Below are positions 44,339-52,862 of a stretch of DNA of 64,000 bases, one piece after another. Position numbers and translations under genes: made by a program. The DNA comes from Amycolatopsis aidingensis (GTDB lineage Bacteria; Actinomycetota; Actinomycetes; Mycobacteriales; Pseudonocardiaceae): assembly GCF_018885265.1 (NCBI RefSeq), contig NZ_CP076538.1, positions 7,042,001-7,106,000 of the forward strand. Reading direction: 5' to 3'. The notes below the pieces were generated by a model. It did no database searches. It saw only the letters and a list, made by a program, of their open reading frames with translations, and was not told where the DNA came from. The stretch's first letter is position 1. Each line of letters starts with the position of its first letter.

Positions 44339-46189
44339 TCAGAGGTCGACGGACACGTTGTAGGTCTCCAGCCAGGCGTTGAGCCAGAGCGGGGTTTCCA
44401 GATCGATCCGGTCGATCTGCGAACTCGTCTCACTCCGCGGTCGTCCCAAGCGCTGTCGCACGCCTTCCGGATCGAGCAGGGGCAGGATCGGTGCGGTCCC
44501 GCCGGCCACCACCTCGGCGAACTCGTCACGCAGGTTATGCTCGTAACCAGCGTCGGCGGTGGTGGGATACGGACTCTTCACCCGCTGCGCGATCGACTCC
44601 GGCAACAGGTCCGCGGTCGCGTGCCGCAGCAGGCTTTTTTCCCTGCCATCGAAGTTCTTCATCGCCCATGGCGCGTTGAAAACGTACTCCACCAGCCGGT
44701 GATCGCAGAACGGCACGCGAACCTCGAGGCCGACCGCCATACTGATCCGATCCTTCCGATCGAGCAACGCGGGAAGGAAACGGGTCAGATTGAGGTAGCT
44801 CACCTCTCGCATCCGCTTTTCCAGACCCGTCTCCCCCGGCGCTACCGGCGTCTCGGCGATAGCGCTGTGGTAGCTGTCCAGCCGATGGGCCGGCAGGTCG
44901 AGCCGGGTGAGCAGACCACGATCGAGCAGCGGGGTGCCGTCAAGGAAGGGGCCGGTCGTACTGGTCAGCCATGGGAAGGTCTCCGCAGTGAGCACTTCCG
45001 GGTCATGGAACCAGCGGTAACCACCGAACACCTCGTCCGCGGACTCTCCGGACAACGCCACTGTCGAGTGTTCCCGAATGGACCGGAACAGCAGATACAG
45101 GGAGGGCCACGTGTCACCGAAATACATCGGTGGTAAGTCGGTCGCGCCGAGCACGGCCTTGCGAATCTCCGGAGCCGTGAGGTCGTCGCTGTCCAGCAGC
45201 ACCTCCGTGTGATCAGCGGACACATGGTCCACCAGTTCCCGCACGAACGGCGCGTCCGGGGTGGGCCGCATCGGGTCAGGGACGAAGGTCTCCGCCACGC
45301 CGAGGAAGTCGACCGAGAACGAGCGAACCGCCTCGGATCCCTTGCCGGCAAGGGACTTGGCCGCGATCGCGGTGATCACCGACGAGTCGAGGCCACCGGA
45401 GAGCAGGCTGCACAACGGCACATCCGCGATCAGCTGCCGCTCGACGATGTCTTCCAGGAGCTCCCGGACGGTTTCGATGGTCCGTGGCAAGGGATCCGCG
45501 TGCTCGTGTGCCTCCAGCTTCCAGTAACAGTGCTTGGTCAGCCCCTCCCGCCGCAGCCGGACCAGATGGCCGGGCCGGACCTCGTACATGCCCTTGAAAA
45601 TCGCTTGTTCGGGGGTTCCCACCAGGTCGAGCAGTTCACGCAGTCCGTTGGCGTCCACCCGGGGCGTGACCATGGGATGAGCCAGGATCGCCTTGGGCTC
45701 GGAGCCGAAAATCACGCCATCCGGAGTCGGGAAGTAGTACAGCGGCTTGACACCCATCCGGTCGCGGACCAGCAGCAGCTCCTCCCTTCGCACGTCCCAG
45801 ATCGCGAAGGCGTACATCCCGTTGAGCCGGTCCACCATCGCCGCGCCCCACTCCAGATACGAACGCAACAGCACCTCGGTGTCACTCTGGGTACGAAACC
45901 TGTGGCCACGGGCCTTCAGCTGCGCGCGCAGCTCCAAGTAGTTGTAGATCTCCCCGCTGAAGGTCAGCACTGCCAGTGTGCGCTCGTTCTCAGCCACCGT
46001 CATGGGCTGACGGCCGCCGGGCAGATCGATGATCGACAACCGGCGATGCCCGATGGCGGCGCGCGGGCTCAGCCATATTCCCTCATCATCGGGCCCGCGA
46101 CGGGCCATCGTCTCGGTCATGGCCTGAACGGTCTCCCGTTCATCCGAGAGATCACGCTGGTAGTCCACCCACCCCACGACGCCGCACAT
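44339..46189 (-). CDS. asnB: Asparagine-synthetase-like glutamine amidotransferase
   Basis: A 616-residue class II glutamine amidotransferase plus AMP-forming synthetase. Cys2 (after Met, in MCGVVGWVDY) is the N-terminal nucleophile that frees ammonia from glutamine. The PPi loop SGGLDSSV near 250-260 marks the synthetase domain. Such proteins make asparagine, or amidate carboxylic acids in secondary metabolism. AAGGGAG precedes the ATG. Its position beside a P450 and next to an IS element, away from nitrogen genes, suggests a specialised role, but housekeeping AsnB is not excluded. A small possible gene overlaps its start. Confidence 0.9.
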   Translation of the reverse strand: MCGVVGWVDYQRDLSDERETVQAMTETMARRGPDDEGIWLSPRAAIGHRRLSIIDLPGGRQPMTVAENERTLAVLTFSGEIYNYLELRAQLKARGHRFRTQSDTEVLLRSYLEWGAAMVDRLNGMYAFAIWDVRREELLLVRDRMGVKPLYYFPTPDGVIFGSEPKAILAHPMVTPRVDANGLRELLDLVGTPEQAIFKGMYEVRPGHLVRLRREGLTKHCYWKLEAHEHADPLPRTIETVRELLEDIVERQLIADVPLCSLLSGGLDSSVITAIAAKSLAGKGSEAVRSFSVDFLGVAETFVPDPMRPTPDAPFVRELVDHVSADHTEVLLDSDDLTAPEIRKAVLGATDLPPMYFGDTWPSLYLLFRSIREHSTVALSGESADEVFGGYRWFHDPEVLTAETFPWLTSTTGPFLDGTPLLDRGLLTRLDLPAHRLDSYHSAIAETPVAPGETGLEKRMREVSYLNLTRFLPALLDRKDRISMAVGLEVRVPFCDHRLVEYVFNAPWAMKNFDGREKSLLRHATADLLPESIAQRVKSPYPTTADAGYEHNLRDEFAEVVAGGTAPILPLLDPEGVRQRLGRPRSETSSQIDRIDLETPLWLNAWLETYNVSVDL

Positions 46190-46401
46190 ATCGTCTCCCT
46201 TCTGCGAGAGTGAAGGCTCTGACTCCAGAGGCAGGCCTCCTCCAGCGCTATGAAACGCGGCAGCACCTTGCTCCGAGTCCGTTCGGAGGTGAATCCCCGG
46301 TCATGGTTGGACGGCAACATCTCGTTGCCGTCCAACAGGTCACGCGATGCCTCGGCGGCCGTCCGGTAGCCCGGGCCCGCTTCGATGTCTACCGTGCTCA
46401 T
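46117..46401 (-). CDS. Possible small gene overlapping the asnB start
   Basis: A 94-codon frame starting MSTVDIEAGPGYRTAAEASR, with an AGGGA-type ribosome-binding site. Codons have high third-position GC from the start to about the point where asnB begins, then lose it as the frame runs 73 nt into asnB. So the first about 70 residues look coding and the last third looks like a read-through shadow. It may be a short protein, a precursor peptide, or a fragment truncated by a past rearrangement. Family unrecognised. Confidence 0.35.
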   Translation of the reverse strand: MSTVDIEAGPGYRTAAEASRDLLDGNEMLPSNHDRGFTSERTRSKVLPRFIALEEACLWSQSLHSRRRETICAASWGGWTTSVISRMNGRPFRP

Positions 46402-46644
46402 CAGCATCCCTGCCGTTGTCGGCATCCGGCCGCCGTTCGATCGTCAGCGAATGGCCCGGAGCCTAGCGAGACCTCCGGGGGACCGGCTTCTCTGACGTTG
46501 CCCGGTCGGCGTCGCCTTCGCGGCAACACACGGTCATGTACGCCCGCTCACCAACGCGTGAACCGCCATTCAGAGGGCAGATGAGCGGGCCGCATCCACG
46601 ATCCGGGGCCAGATCCCCGGAATGAGCTCGCGGCTGTCGGTTCC

Positions 46645-46682
46645 GGCTGAATACTGACCCCCTGGTTCCGCTTGGGTTCCAG
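46645..46682 (+). repeat. Left terminal inverted repeat of the IS30-like element
   Basis: Contains GAATACTGACCC followed by the CCGCTTGGGTTCCAG block, imperfectly matching the right end in the opposite orientation. Confidence 0.75.
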
Positions 46683-46720
46683 TGCTTGTCGCAACACTCC
46701 TGGTAGAAGAGGGCGTGCTG

Positions 46721-47893
46721 ATGGCGAGGCGTGGAGCGAAGCGGCGGCTGGATCTTGAGTCGCGGTACTGGCAGTTGATCCTGTCGGGGGTAGGGACGGT
46801 CGAGGCGTGCCAGATCATCGGGATCGGCCGTAAGACCGGCTACCGCTGGCGGGCGGAGAACGGCGGGCTCCCACCTGCGTTGGTCGCCGAGGAGGCCCGT
46901 TCGAGCCGATATCTGTCCCGGTCCGAACGGCAGCGGATCGCCACCCTGCGGGCCCAGAAACTGTCGATCCGGGAGATCGCGCGGCGGATTTGCCGTCACG
47001 CTTCCACGGTCAGCCGGGAGCTGCGCCGCAACGTCCGGCCGCATGATCAAGGGCGCTACGACGCTGACCTGGCGCATTCCCGGGCCCGGCAACGTGCGCG
47101 TCGGCCGCGCCAGGCTCGGTTGATCCAGGATTCGCAGCTGCGGGCGGCCGTGCAGGCGAAGCTTGAGCTGGAGTGGAGTCCCGAGCAGATCGCCAACTAT
47201 CTGCGGTCCGCTTTCCCTGATCACGCCAGCTGGCACGTGTGCCACGAAACGATCTACCAAGCGCTCTACCACGGTGGCAAGGGCGGTCTGAGCCGCCGGC
47301 TCACGCAGCGTCTGCGTACCGGCCGGGCGTTGCGCAAGCGTCGCCGCCGCGCTGATCAGCGACGGAGCCGGTTCGTCGCGCCCACTCTGCTGATCGAGCA
47401 CCGCCCGGCGGCGGCCCACGAGCGGACCCGCGTTGGTGATTGGGAAGGTGACCTCATCGTGGGCCGCGGCAACCAGTCGGCCATCGCCACCCTTGTCGAC
47501 CGCTCCAGCCGCCTCCTGCGTCTGGTTCACCTGCCCGGCAACCGCGGCGCCGACACGGTCCGCGACGCCCTGATCGCTGTCCTGGGCGCCCTTCCCGAAG
47601 CAGCGCGACTGACGTTGACCTGGGACCAAGGATCCGAAATGGCCTACCACGAACAGATCGCACCGCTGCTGCGTGAAGGTGTGTTCTTCGCGCACCCAGG
47701 AAGTCCATGGCAGCGCGGCACGAACGAGAACACGAATGGCTTGCTGCGCCAGTACTTTCCCAAACGCACCGACCTCGCGATCCATACGCCCGAGCACCTC
47801 GGCATGGTCGAGCACAAGCTCAACCACCGGCCACGCAAGACACTCGGATGGCGGACACCCGCCGAGGTCTTCCACAACGCCGTGGCATCATAG
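46721..47893 (+). CDS. IS30-family transposase
   Basis: A 390-residue DDE transposase. An N-terminal helix-turn-helix (IREIARRICRHASTVSREL) precedes the catalytic core with VGDWEGDLIVG (first Asp), TWDQGSEM (second Asp) and GTNENTNGLLRQYF (Glu), the standard IS30 spacing. ATG 46721 was chosen over GTG 46682 inside the terminal repeat. The gene is intact, so the element could still move. Confidence 0.93.
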   Translation: MARRGAKRRLDLESRYWQLILSGVGTVEACQIIGIGRKTGYRWRAENGGLPPALVAEEARSSRYLSRSERQRIATLRAQKLSIREIARRICRHASTVSRELRRNVRPHDQGRYDADLAHSRARQRARRPRQARLIQDSQLRAAVQAKLELEWSPEQIANYLRSAFPDHASWHVCHETIYQALYHGGKGGLSRRLTQRLRTGRALRKRRRRADQRRSRFVAPTLLIEHRPAAAHERTRVGDWEGDLIVGRGNQSAIATLVDRSSRLLRLVHLPGNRGADTVRDALIAVLGALPEAARLTLTWDQGSEMAYHEQIAPLLREGVFFAHPGSPWQRGTNENTNGLLRQYFPKRTDLAIHTPEHLGMVEHKLNHRPRKTLGWRTPAEVFHNAVAS

Positions 47894-47927
47894 ACCCCGT
47901 CACCGTTGCGACGACCGCTCGAATTCG

Positions 47928-47967
47928 CCCTGGAACCCAAGCGGACCAGGCGGGTCACGATTCGACC
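47928..47967 (-). repeat. Right terminal inverted repeat of the IS30-like element
   Basis: Reverse complement reads GAATCGTGACCC, then CCTGGT and CCGCTTGGGTTCCAG, matching the left end with small indels. Confidence 0.75.
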
Positions 47968-48260
47968 GGCGTTGACAGCGGCGTCTGCGTCCGGTTGCTG
48001 CCTGTTGGCGTCGGGCTCGCCTCGATCATCGAACAAGATCGACTGCGGTTTAACGCTGCTGAACGTTTAACACCTACGTCGCTTCCGGGTGTGTGCGTGG
48101 CTCAGGAACTCATCTTGAATGACAGAGAGCACGCCGTTTACAGCATGTCACGAGATGCGATAAGTGAGAGAAGGTGCGGATCGATGGCAGCATCCGAAGT
48201 ACCGACCGAGGAACACTCGAAGCGTGAGTTGCCGACGGTCGGCCGATACGGACGATCGCG
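47968..48260. other. Leader region of the terpene cluster
   Basis: About 290 bp of lower GC than average upstream of the prenyltransferase gene. It contains two GTTTAAC copies (about 48050-48070) and a short coupled frame at 48184-48264, listed separately. It is the likely promoter region for the operon. Confidence 0.45.
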
Positions 48261-48264
48261 ATGA
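48184..48264 (+). CDS. Possible 26-residue leader peptide coupled to the prenyltransferase gene
   Basis: A frame reading MAASEVPTEEHSKRELPTVG and six more residues, with GAGAGAAGG upstream of ATG 48184. Its stop overlaps the ATG of the prenyltransferase as ATGA, the arrangement used for translational coupling. It is too short to recognise a function and could be a regulatory leader or chance frame. Confidence 0.3.
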   Translation: MAASEVPTEEHSKRELPTVGRYGRSR

Positions 48265-49286
48265 CGACCACGCGCGTTGACGTCGAGGCGGTCTTAAGGC
48301 GGGCGCGGGCGGTTCTGTACCCCGCCTTGCGTGAGGCGGTGGACACCTTGCCAGCCCCGCATCGCGCTGTGGCTCGCTACCACTTCGGGTGGTGTGACGA
48401 GAACGGTGTCGCTGTCCGCGGGTCGCCAGGCAAGGCCGTTCGGCCGGCGGTGGCGTTTCTGGCTTGCGAGGCAGTGGGTACTGCTGGCCGCCGTGCGACG
48501 GCGGCCGCGGTGGCCGTGGAACTGGCGCACAACTTCTCGCTACTGCACGACGATGTGATCGATGCGGATCTGACCCGGCGACACCGGACCACGGTGTGGT
48601 CGATGTTCGGGATACCGACGGCGATCCTGACCGGTAGCGCCCTGATGGCCCTGGGGGTGCAAGTCCTCGCCGCGGCTTCCTCGCCTAGTGCCGGAGCAGA
48701 TGTCGCTGCGTTGACTCTGGCGGTGCAGCGGCTGCTGGAAGGCCAGGCGATCGACTCCGAGTTCGAGGATCGTACCGACGTTGAGCTGTCTGAGTGCGTA
48801 GCGATGTCCGAGGCCAAAACCGCAGCGTTGCTCGGATGTTCAGCCCTTCTGGGAGCACGGGCCGGTGGCGGCACGGACGCGCAGGTCGCGGCACTGCGCG
48901 ACTTCGGTGAGCATCTTGGGTTGGTCTTCCAACTAGTCGATGACCTGCTGGGTATCTGGGGTGACCCGGCGGCTACCGGCAAACCCGTGCGTTCGGACCT
49001 CCGTGCGTACAAGAAGTCTCTGCCAGTAGTGGCTGCCCTTTGCTCCGGGACCCGAGCCGGGCAGGAGCTGGCCGAGCTGTACTTCCGGGAGAGTGAGTGG
49101 ACGGAGAACGATCTGGAGCTGGCCGCCGAATTGGTCGACCAGGCGGGGGGCCGCAGCTGGGTCCAGCGCGAAGTCGCCCGGCAACTCGATCTCGCCAGCG
49201 CATGCCTGACCTCGGCTGACCTGGCTCCCCGAGCCGTGGTCGAACTGGATGCCCTTGCCACGATGCTCGCCGCCCGGGATGCGTGA
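48261..49286 (+). CDS. Short-chain polyprenyl diphosphate synthase
   Basis: A 341-residue trans-prenyltransferase. The first Asp-rich motif DDVID (in HNFSLLHDDVIDADLTRRH) and second VDDLLGIWGD are intact, so it should join IPP to DMAPP in the cytoplasm. A Phe lies five residues before the first Asp motif; this restricts chain length in related enzymes, but does not settle GPP against GGPP. Its neighbours need GPP. ATG 48261 overlaps the preceding short frame as ATGA. It begins the terpene cluster. Confidence 0.92.
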   Translation: MTTTRVDVEAVLRRARAVLYPALREAVDTLPAPHRAVARYHFGWCDENGVAVRGSPGKAVRPAVAFLACEAVGTAGRRATAAAVAVELAHNFSLLHDDVIDADLTRRHRTTVWSMFGIPTAILTGSALMALGVQVLAAASSPSAGADVAALTLAVQRLLEGQAIDSEFEDRTDVELSECVAMSEAKTAALLGCSALLGARAGGGTDAQVAALRDFGEHLGLVFQLVDDLLGIWGDPAATGKPVRSDLRAYKKSLPVVAALCSGTRAGQELAELYFRESEWTENDLELAAELVDQAGGRSWVQREVARQLDLASACLTSADLAPRAVVELDALATMLAARDA

Positions 49287-49568
49287 TGGGACGGAAGTGC
49301 CGGGAACCGGCTGGCGTGGCTACCCGGTCATCTATGCGCTCTTCGACGCGTGCGCGGTGTTCCTGGCGGTTATCGAAGCGGAGCATTCCGGTCTTGGCCG
49401 CCGAGAGCGGCTTGCGGCGACCTGCCGCCGGTGCGGTCATCGCCTACACACCGCGTCGTTCGTTCGCGCCACCACAGGCCACCTGCGAAACCACTCCGGC
49501 AGGGCCAGTGTCGAACCGACCATGCCGTCCTTCGGGCATCAGCCCGCAACATACCGAGGGAGACCACG

Positions 49569-50561
49569 ATGCTGACCATCGGAGACCTATACTGCCCCGG
49601 GCCTGTGCGTGACGATCGAGCATTGGGTGACGAGGTCGAAGACCGCTTGATCGACTGGGCCGGGCAGGTGGGAATCTACCCTGGACGGCTCGACTCGCTC
49701 CGCGCCTGCGAGTTCGGCCGGTTGATCATGCTGACCCATCCAGCCACCGACGACCCAGATCGACTACTCGCGGCCACCAAATGTGTGGTGGCGGAGTGGG
49801 CCACGGACGACTACTACATCGACGAGGTGTCCCTCGGTAGCGATCCGCGGATCGTCGGTTCTCGCTTGGCGAACCTGTACGCCGTGGTGGACCCCGTCGA
49901 TCTGTCGACGGGATATATGCCGCGGTTCGAACAGTACGTCCGACGGGAGCCGATAGCGACAGCGTTCCGTTCCGCTATCGAGCACCTGGCCCGCTACGCG
50001 ACCACGTCACAGATGGGTCGATTTTACCACCAAATGGCGATCTTGTTCGTGGCCTGGAACCAACAGGCGGACTGGCGTCGCAACAAACGGATCCCGCCGG
50101 TGTGGGAGTACCTCGTGCAGCGCCACCACAACAGTTACCTGCCGCCCATGATCCTGATCGACCCAGTCGCCGGTTACGAACTGCCGGCCGCTGAGTATTT
50201 CGACCCGCGGATTCGCCGCACGTTCACCAGAGCCGGCTTCGCCAATGTCCTCCACAACGACCTGCACTCGGCTGCCAAGGAGACGGACACTGACCTCAAT
50301 CTCCTCACCGTGCTCGCCGCTGAGGAACACTGTTCGACCCAGGAGGCCGTCGCCCGCACCGTGCAGATCCACAACGAGTTGATGCATACCTTCGAGGAGG
50401 AGGCCGTGGCGCTGGCTCGCTCAGGCTCACCAGCGCTGCGACGTTTCCTATCCGACACCTGGGCTTGGCTTGCGGGTAGCCGCGAATGGCACGCCACGTC
50501 CAGTCGTTACCACGAACGCGCGCACGCGCCCTCTGCACCACCACCCGATCGGCAAGCATGA
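49569..50561 (+). CDS. Homoterpene cyclase, 2-methylisoborneol-synthase type
   Basis: A 330-residue class I terpene cyclase. The metal motif reads WATDDYYIDE (DDxxxD) and the NSE triad NDLHSAAKETD; the terminal RY-type pair is RYH (about 322). The start LYCPGPVRDDRALGDEVEDR closely follows 2-methylisoborneol synthases, which cyclise 2-methyl-GPP. It lacks the long Pro-rich N-terminal extension of the Streptomyces enzymes (used for encapsulin loading). AGGGAG sits 6 bp before ATG 49569; upstream codons are not biased. 2-methylenebornane synthase is an alternative product. Confidence 0.85.
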   Translation: MLTIGDLYCPGPVRDDRALGDEVEDRLIDWAGQVGIYPGRLDSLRACEFGRLIMLTHPATDDPDRLLAATKCVVAEWATDDYYIDEVSLGSDPRIVGSRLANLYAVVDPVDLSTGYMPRFEQYVRREPIATAFRSAIEHLARYATTSQMGRFYHQMAILFVAWNQQADWRRNKRIPPVWEYLVQRHHNSYLPPMILIDPVAGYELPAAEYFDPRIRRTFTRAGFANVLHNDLHSAAKETDTDLNLLTVLAAEEHCSTQEAVARTVQIHNELMHTFEEEAVALARSGSPALRRFLSDTWAWLAGSREWHATSSRYHERAHAPSAPPPDRQA

Positions 50562-50581
50562 CTAACTAATAAGGAGTTCTC

Positions 50582-51427
50582 GTGACAACCTCCGACGTAC
50601 TACGCACCGACTATCAGAGGTCAATCGCAAAATACTGGGACGAGGAGCGCGATCCGGTTAACCTCCGACTCGGCGATGTTGATGGTTTCTATCATCATCA
50701 CTACGGAATCGGCGAGGTCGACGTCAGCGTGCTGGCCGGCCCGGAAGACGCTCGCGATGAACGGATCATTGCTGAGCTACACCGGCTGGAAAGTGCCCAA
50801 GCGAGCCTTCTGCTCGACCACTTAGGGCCCGTCGCTTCCACAGATTCCCTGCTGGACGCAGGCTCCGGGCGCGGTGGTACAAGCTTCCTCGCCCATCAGC
50901 GTTTCGGCTGCCGGGTCGACGGCGTCTCGATCTCTCAAACGCAGGTCGAATTCGCCAACGCCCAGGCTGCCAAGCGCGAAGTCGCCAGCAAGGTCCGGTT
51001 CCACTTTCGCAACATGCTCGAAACCGGCCTGGCCACCGGATCCCGTCAGGGAATCTGGACGAATGAGACGACCATGTACGTCGATGTGTTTGAACTGTAC
51101 AACGAGTTCGCGCGGCTACTTCGGTTCGGAGGGCGCTACGTCAATATAACTGGTTGTTACAACGACCTCACTGGCGGAAGGTCGAAGGCCGTGAGTCAAA
51201 TCGACGAGCGATACACCTGTAGCGTCCACCCTCGCAGCCGATACTTCAAGGCACTAGCGGAGAATAATCTTGTGCCCATCGCGGTGGTCGACCTGACAGC
51301 TCAAACGATTCCATACTGGGAACTTCGGGCGAGATCATCCGTGGCCACAGGCGTCGAAGAATCATTTCTCGCTGCCTATCGCGAAGGCAGCTTCCACTAT
51401 CTTCTCATCGCCGCCGACAAAGTCTGA
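50582..51427 (+). CDS. Geranyl diphosphate 2-C-methyltransferase
   Basis: A 281-residue SAM-dependent enzyme that adds a methyl to C2 of geranyl diphosphate, making the C11 substrate of the adjacent cyclase. The distinctive N-terminal segment VNLRLGDVDGFYHHHYGIG and the SAM motif LLDAGSGRGGTS are both those of GPP methyltransferases. GTG 50582 has AAGGAG 5 bp upstream, 20 bp after the cyclase stop. Together with the cyclase it defines the pathway as C11 homoterpene. Confidence 0.93.
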   Translation: MTTSDVLRTDYQRSIAKYWDEERDPVNLRLGDVDGFYHHHYGIGEVDVSVLAGPEDARDERIIAELHRLESAQASLLLDHLGPVASTDSLLDAGSGRGGTSFLAHQRFGCRVDGVSISQTQVEFANAQAAKREVASKVRFHFRNMLETGLATGSRQGIWTNETTMYVDVFELYNEFARLLRFGGRYVNITGCYNDLTGGRSKAVSQIDERYTCSVHPRSRYFKALAENNLVPIAVVDLTAQTIPYWELRARSSVATGVEESFLAAYREGSFHYLLIAADKV

Positions 51428-51590
51428 AAGCATGGCCATGCACACAGTACCCCGATTTCCGAATAACCTTACCATACTGATTAACTCAAACCGAAAGCAC
51501 TCCGATTGACGCTATTCTCCACGTTTTAAAAGTAAATTGCTTGGTGGCTTGTACGGCACTCTCAGGCCTGCTCGAGGGAAGGGATACGAG

Positions 51591-52862
51591 GTGAACATTA
51601 CCCCACCAAATACCGACCCGCGCGAGAATGCCCGGCGACGGCACGATCCCGACAGTGTGCTGGTCGCGGATAGGATACTACGAGCGAGCATGGGAGACAT
51701 CGCGTGTCCGGCGGCGGATCTGCTTGACGGCGAGATACGCAGGCTTGGTATGGCCACGATCCGAGGTGCTGTGTCCGCGGACGCCGCGGACCGCGGGCCT
51801 GCGGGGCAGACCGTGTTGACTACCCAGCTGCGTGAGGGCGGCCGCGTGGTGGGGTTGGGAGTCGCCGCAGCTGGGCGTGAAGGTGGCGTCGCTGCCCGCG
51901 CGGCGCTGGCGTCGTGGGTCGCTGTCACCGGTGCTCGGCGCATCCTCCTGGCCGCGCCCCGGTCGTTCTGCGCCGGGGTGGAGCGGGCGATCGATGTCGT
52001 GAAGAAGTTGCTGGACCAGCGGCGACCCCCCATTTACGTCCGAAAACAGATCGTGCACAACCGGCATGTGGTGGCTGATCTGGAGGCGCGTGGGGTGGTG
52101 TTCGTCGATGAGCTCGACGCGGTGCCGGATGCGGCGACGGTGGTGTTCTCCGCGCACGGCGTGTCGCCTGCGGTCCGGGCGGAAGCAGCTCGCCGTCGGA
52201 TGGAGGTCGTTGACGCGGCTTGCCCGTTGGTCTCCAAGGTGCATACCGAGGCTCGGCGATTCGCGGCCCGTGGTGACACGGTCGTGCTCGTCGGCCATGC
52301 AGGGCACGAAGAGGTCGAGGGCACACTCGGCGAGGCACCGGAGCAGATGGTCTTGGTACAAGATGTCGCGGAGGTGGCGGCACTCGTTGTTCCCGATCCG
52401 GAGCGAGTGTCGTATCTGACCCAGACGACCTTGGCGGTGGACGAGACCACGGAGATCATCGACGCATTGCACGCCAGGTTTCCGGCTCTGCGTGGTCCTG
52501 CCTCCGACGACATCTGCTACGCCACCACCAACCGGCAGGACGCTCTGATGACTATTGCGGACGAGTCCGACCTAGTTCTCGTTGTTGGTTCGGTGAATTC
52601 GTCCAACTCTCAACGGCTCGTGGAACTGACGCGCCGGCACGGCACTTCTGCCTACCTCATCGACGCTCCTGGGGACATCCGGCCCGAATGGCTCAACCAG
52701 GTCAGCGTGGTGGGGTTGACCGCGGGCGCATCCGCACCACCCGGGCTGGTGGATTCGGTCATCGACGCCTTGTCCGGTCTGGGCCCGGTCACGGTGTCCG
52801 AACGGGAAACCACCCGGGAGGACATCCATTTCGCCCTTCCCTCCCCTGTGAGGCATTCATGA
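51591..52862 (+). CDS. ispH: HMBPP reductase (IspH) with an N-terminal extension
   Basis: A 423-residue iron-sulfur enzyme for the last MEP step, reducing HMBPP to IPP and DMAPP. The three cluster Cys are at Cys127 (SFCAGV), in DAACPLVSK and in DICYATTN. The core begins only at about residue 120: actinobacterial IspH normally starts near there, so this protein carries about 115 extra residues of unknown function that include [23 protein letters not shown] 51591 follows AAGGGA. The stop overlaps dxs as ATGA. Confidence 0.92.
   Translation: MNITPPNTDPRENARRRHDPDSVLVADRILRASMGDIACPAADLLDGEIRRLGMATIRGAVSADAADRGPAGQTVLTTQLREGGRVVGLGVAAAGREGGVAARAALASWVAVTGARRILLAAPRSFCAGVERAIDVVKKLLDQRRPPIYVRKQIVHNRHVVADLEARGVVFVDELDAVPDAATVVFSAHGVSPAVRAEAARRRMEVVDAACPLVSKVHTEARRFAARGDTVVLVGHAGHEEVEGTLGEAPEQMVLVQDVAEVAALVVPDPERVSYLTQTTLAVDETTEIIDALHARFPALRGPASDDICYATTNRQDALMTIADESDLVLVVGSVNSSNSQRLVELTRRHGTSAYLIDAPGDIRPEWLNQVSVVGLTAGASAPPGLVDSVIDALSGLGPVTVSERETTREDIHFALPSPVRHS

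Larger units (their letters stand above)
46645..47967 (+). mobile_element. IS30-family insertion sequence
   Basis: An intact element of about 1.3 kb with one transposase and imperfect terminal inverted repeats. The repeats share TGACCC, then CCTGGT, CCGCTTGGGTTCCAG, and the outermost bases (GGnnGAAT) also match. I could not identify an unambiguous short target duplication. It sits between the asnB/P450 pair and the terpene cluster. Confidence 0.85.

Noticed and set aside
44339..46401. Lasso-peptide cluster (AsnB-like cyclase plus small precursor)
   Set aside because: The amidotransferase keeps the N-terminal Cys2 of true glutamine-dependent enzymes, and no lasso RRE or transglutaminase-like leader peptidase gene is present.
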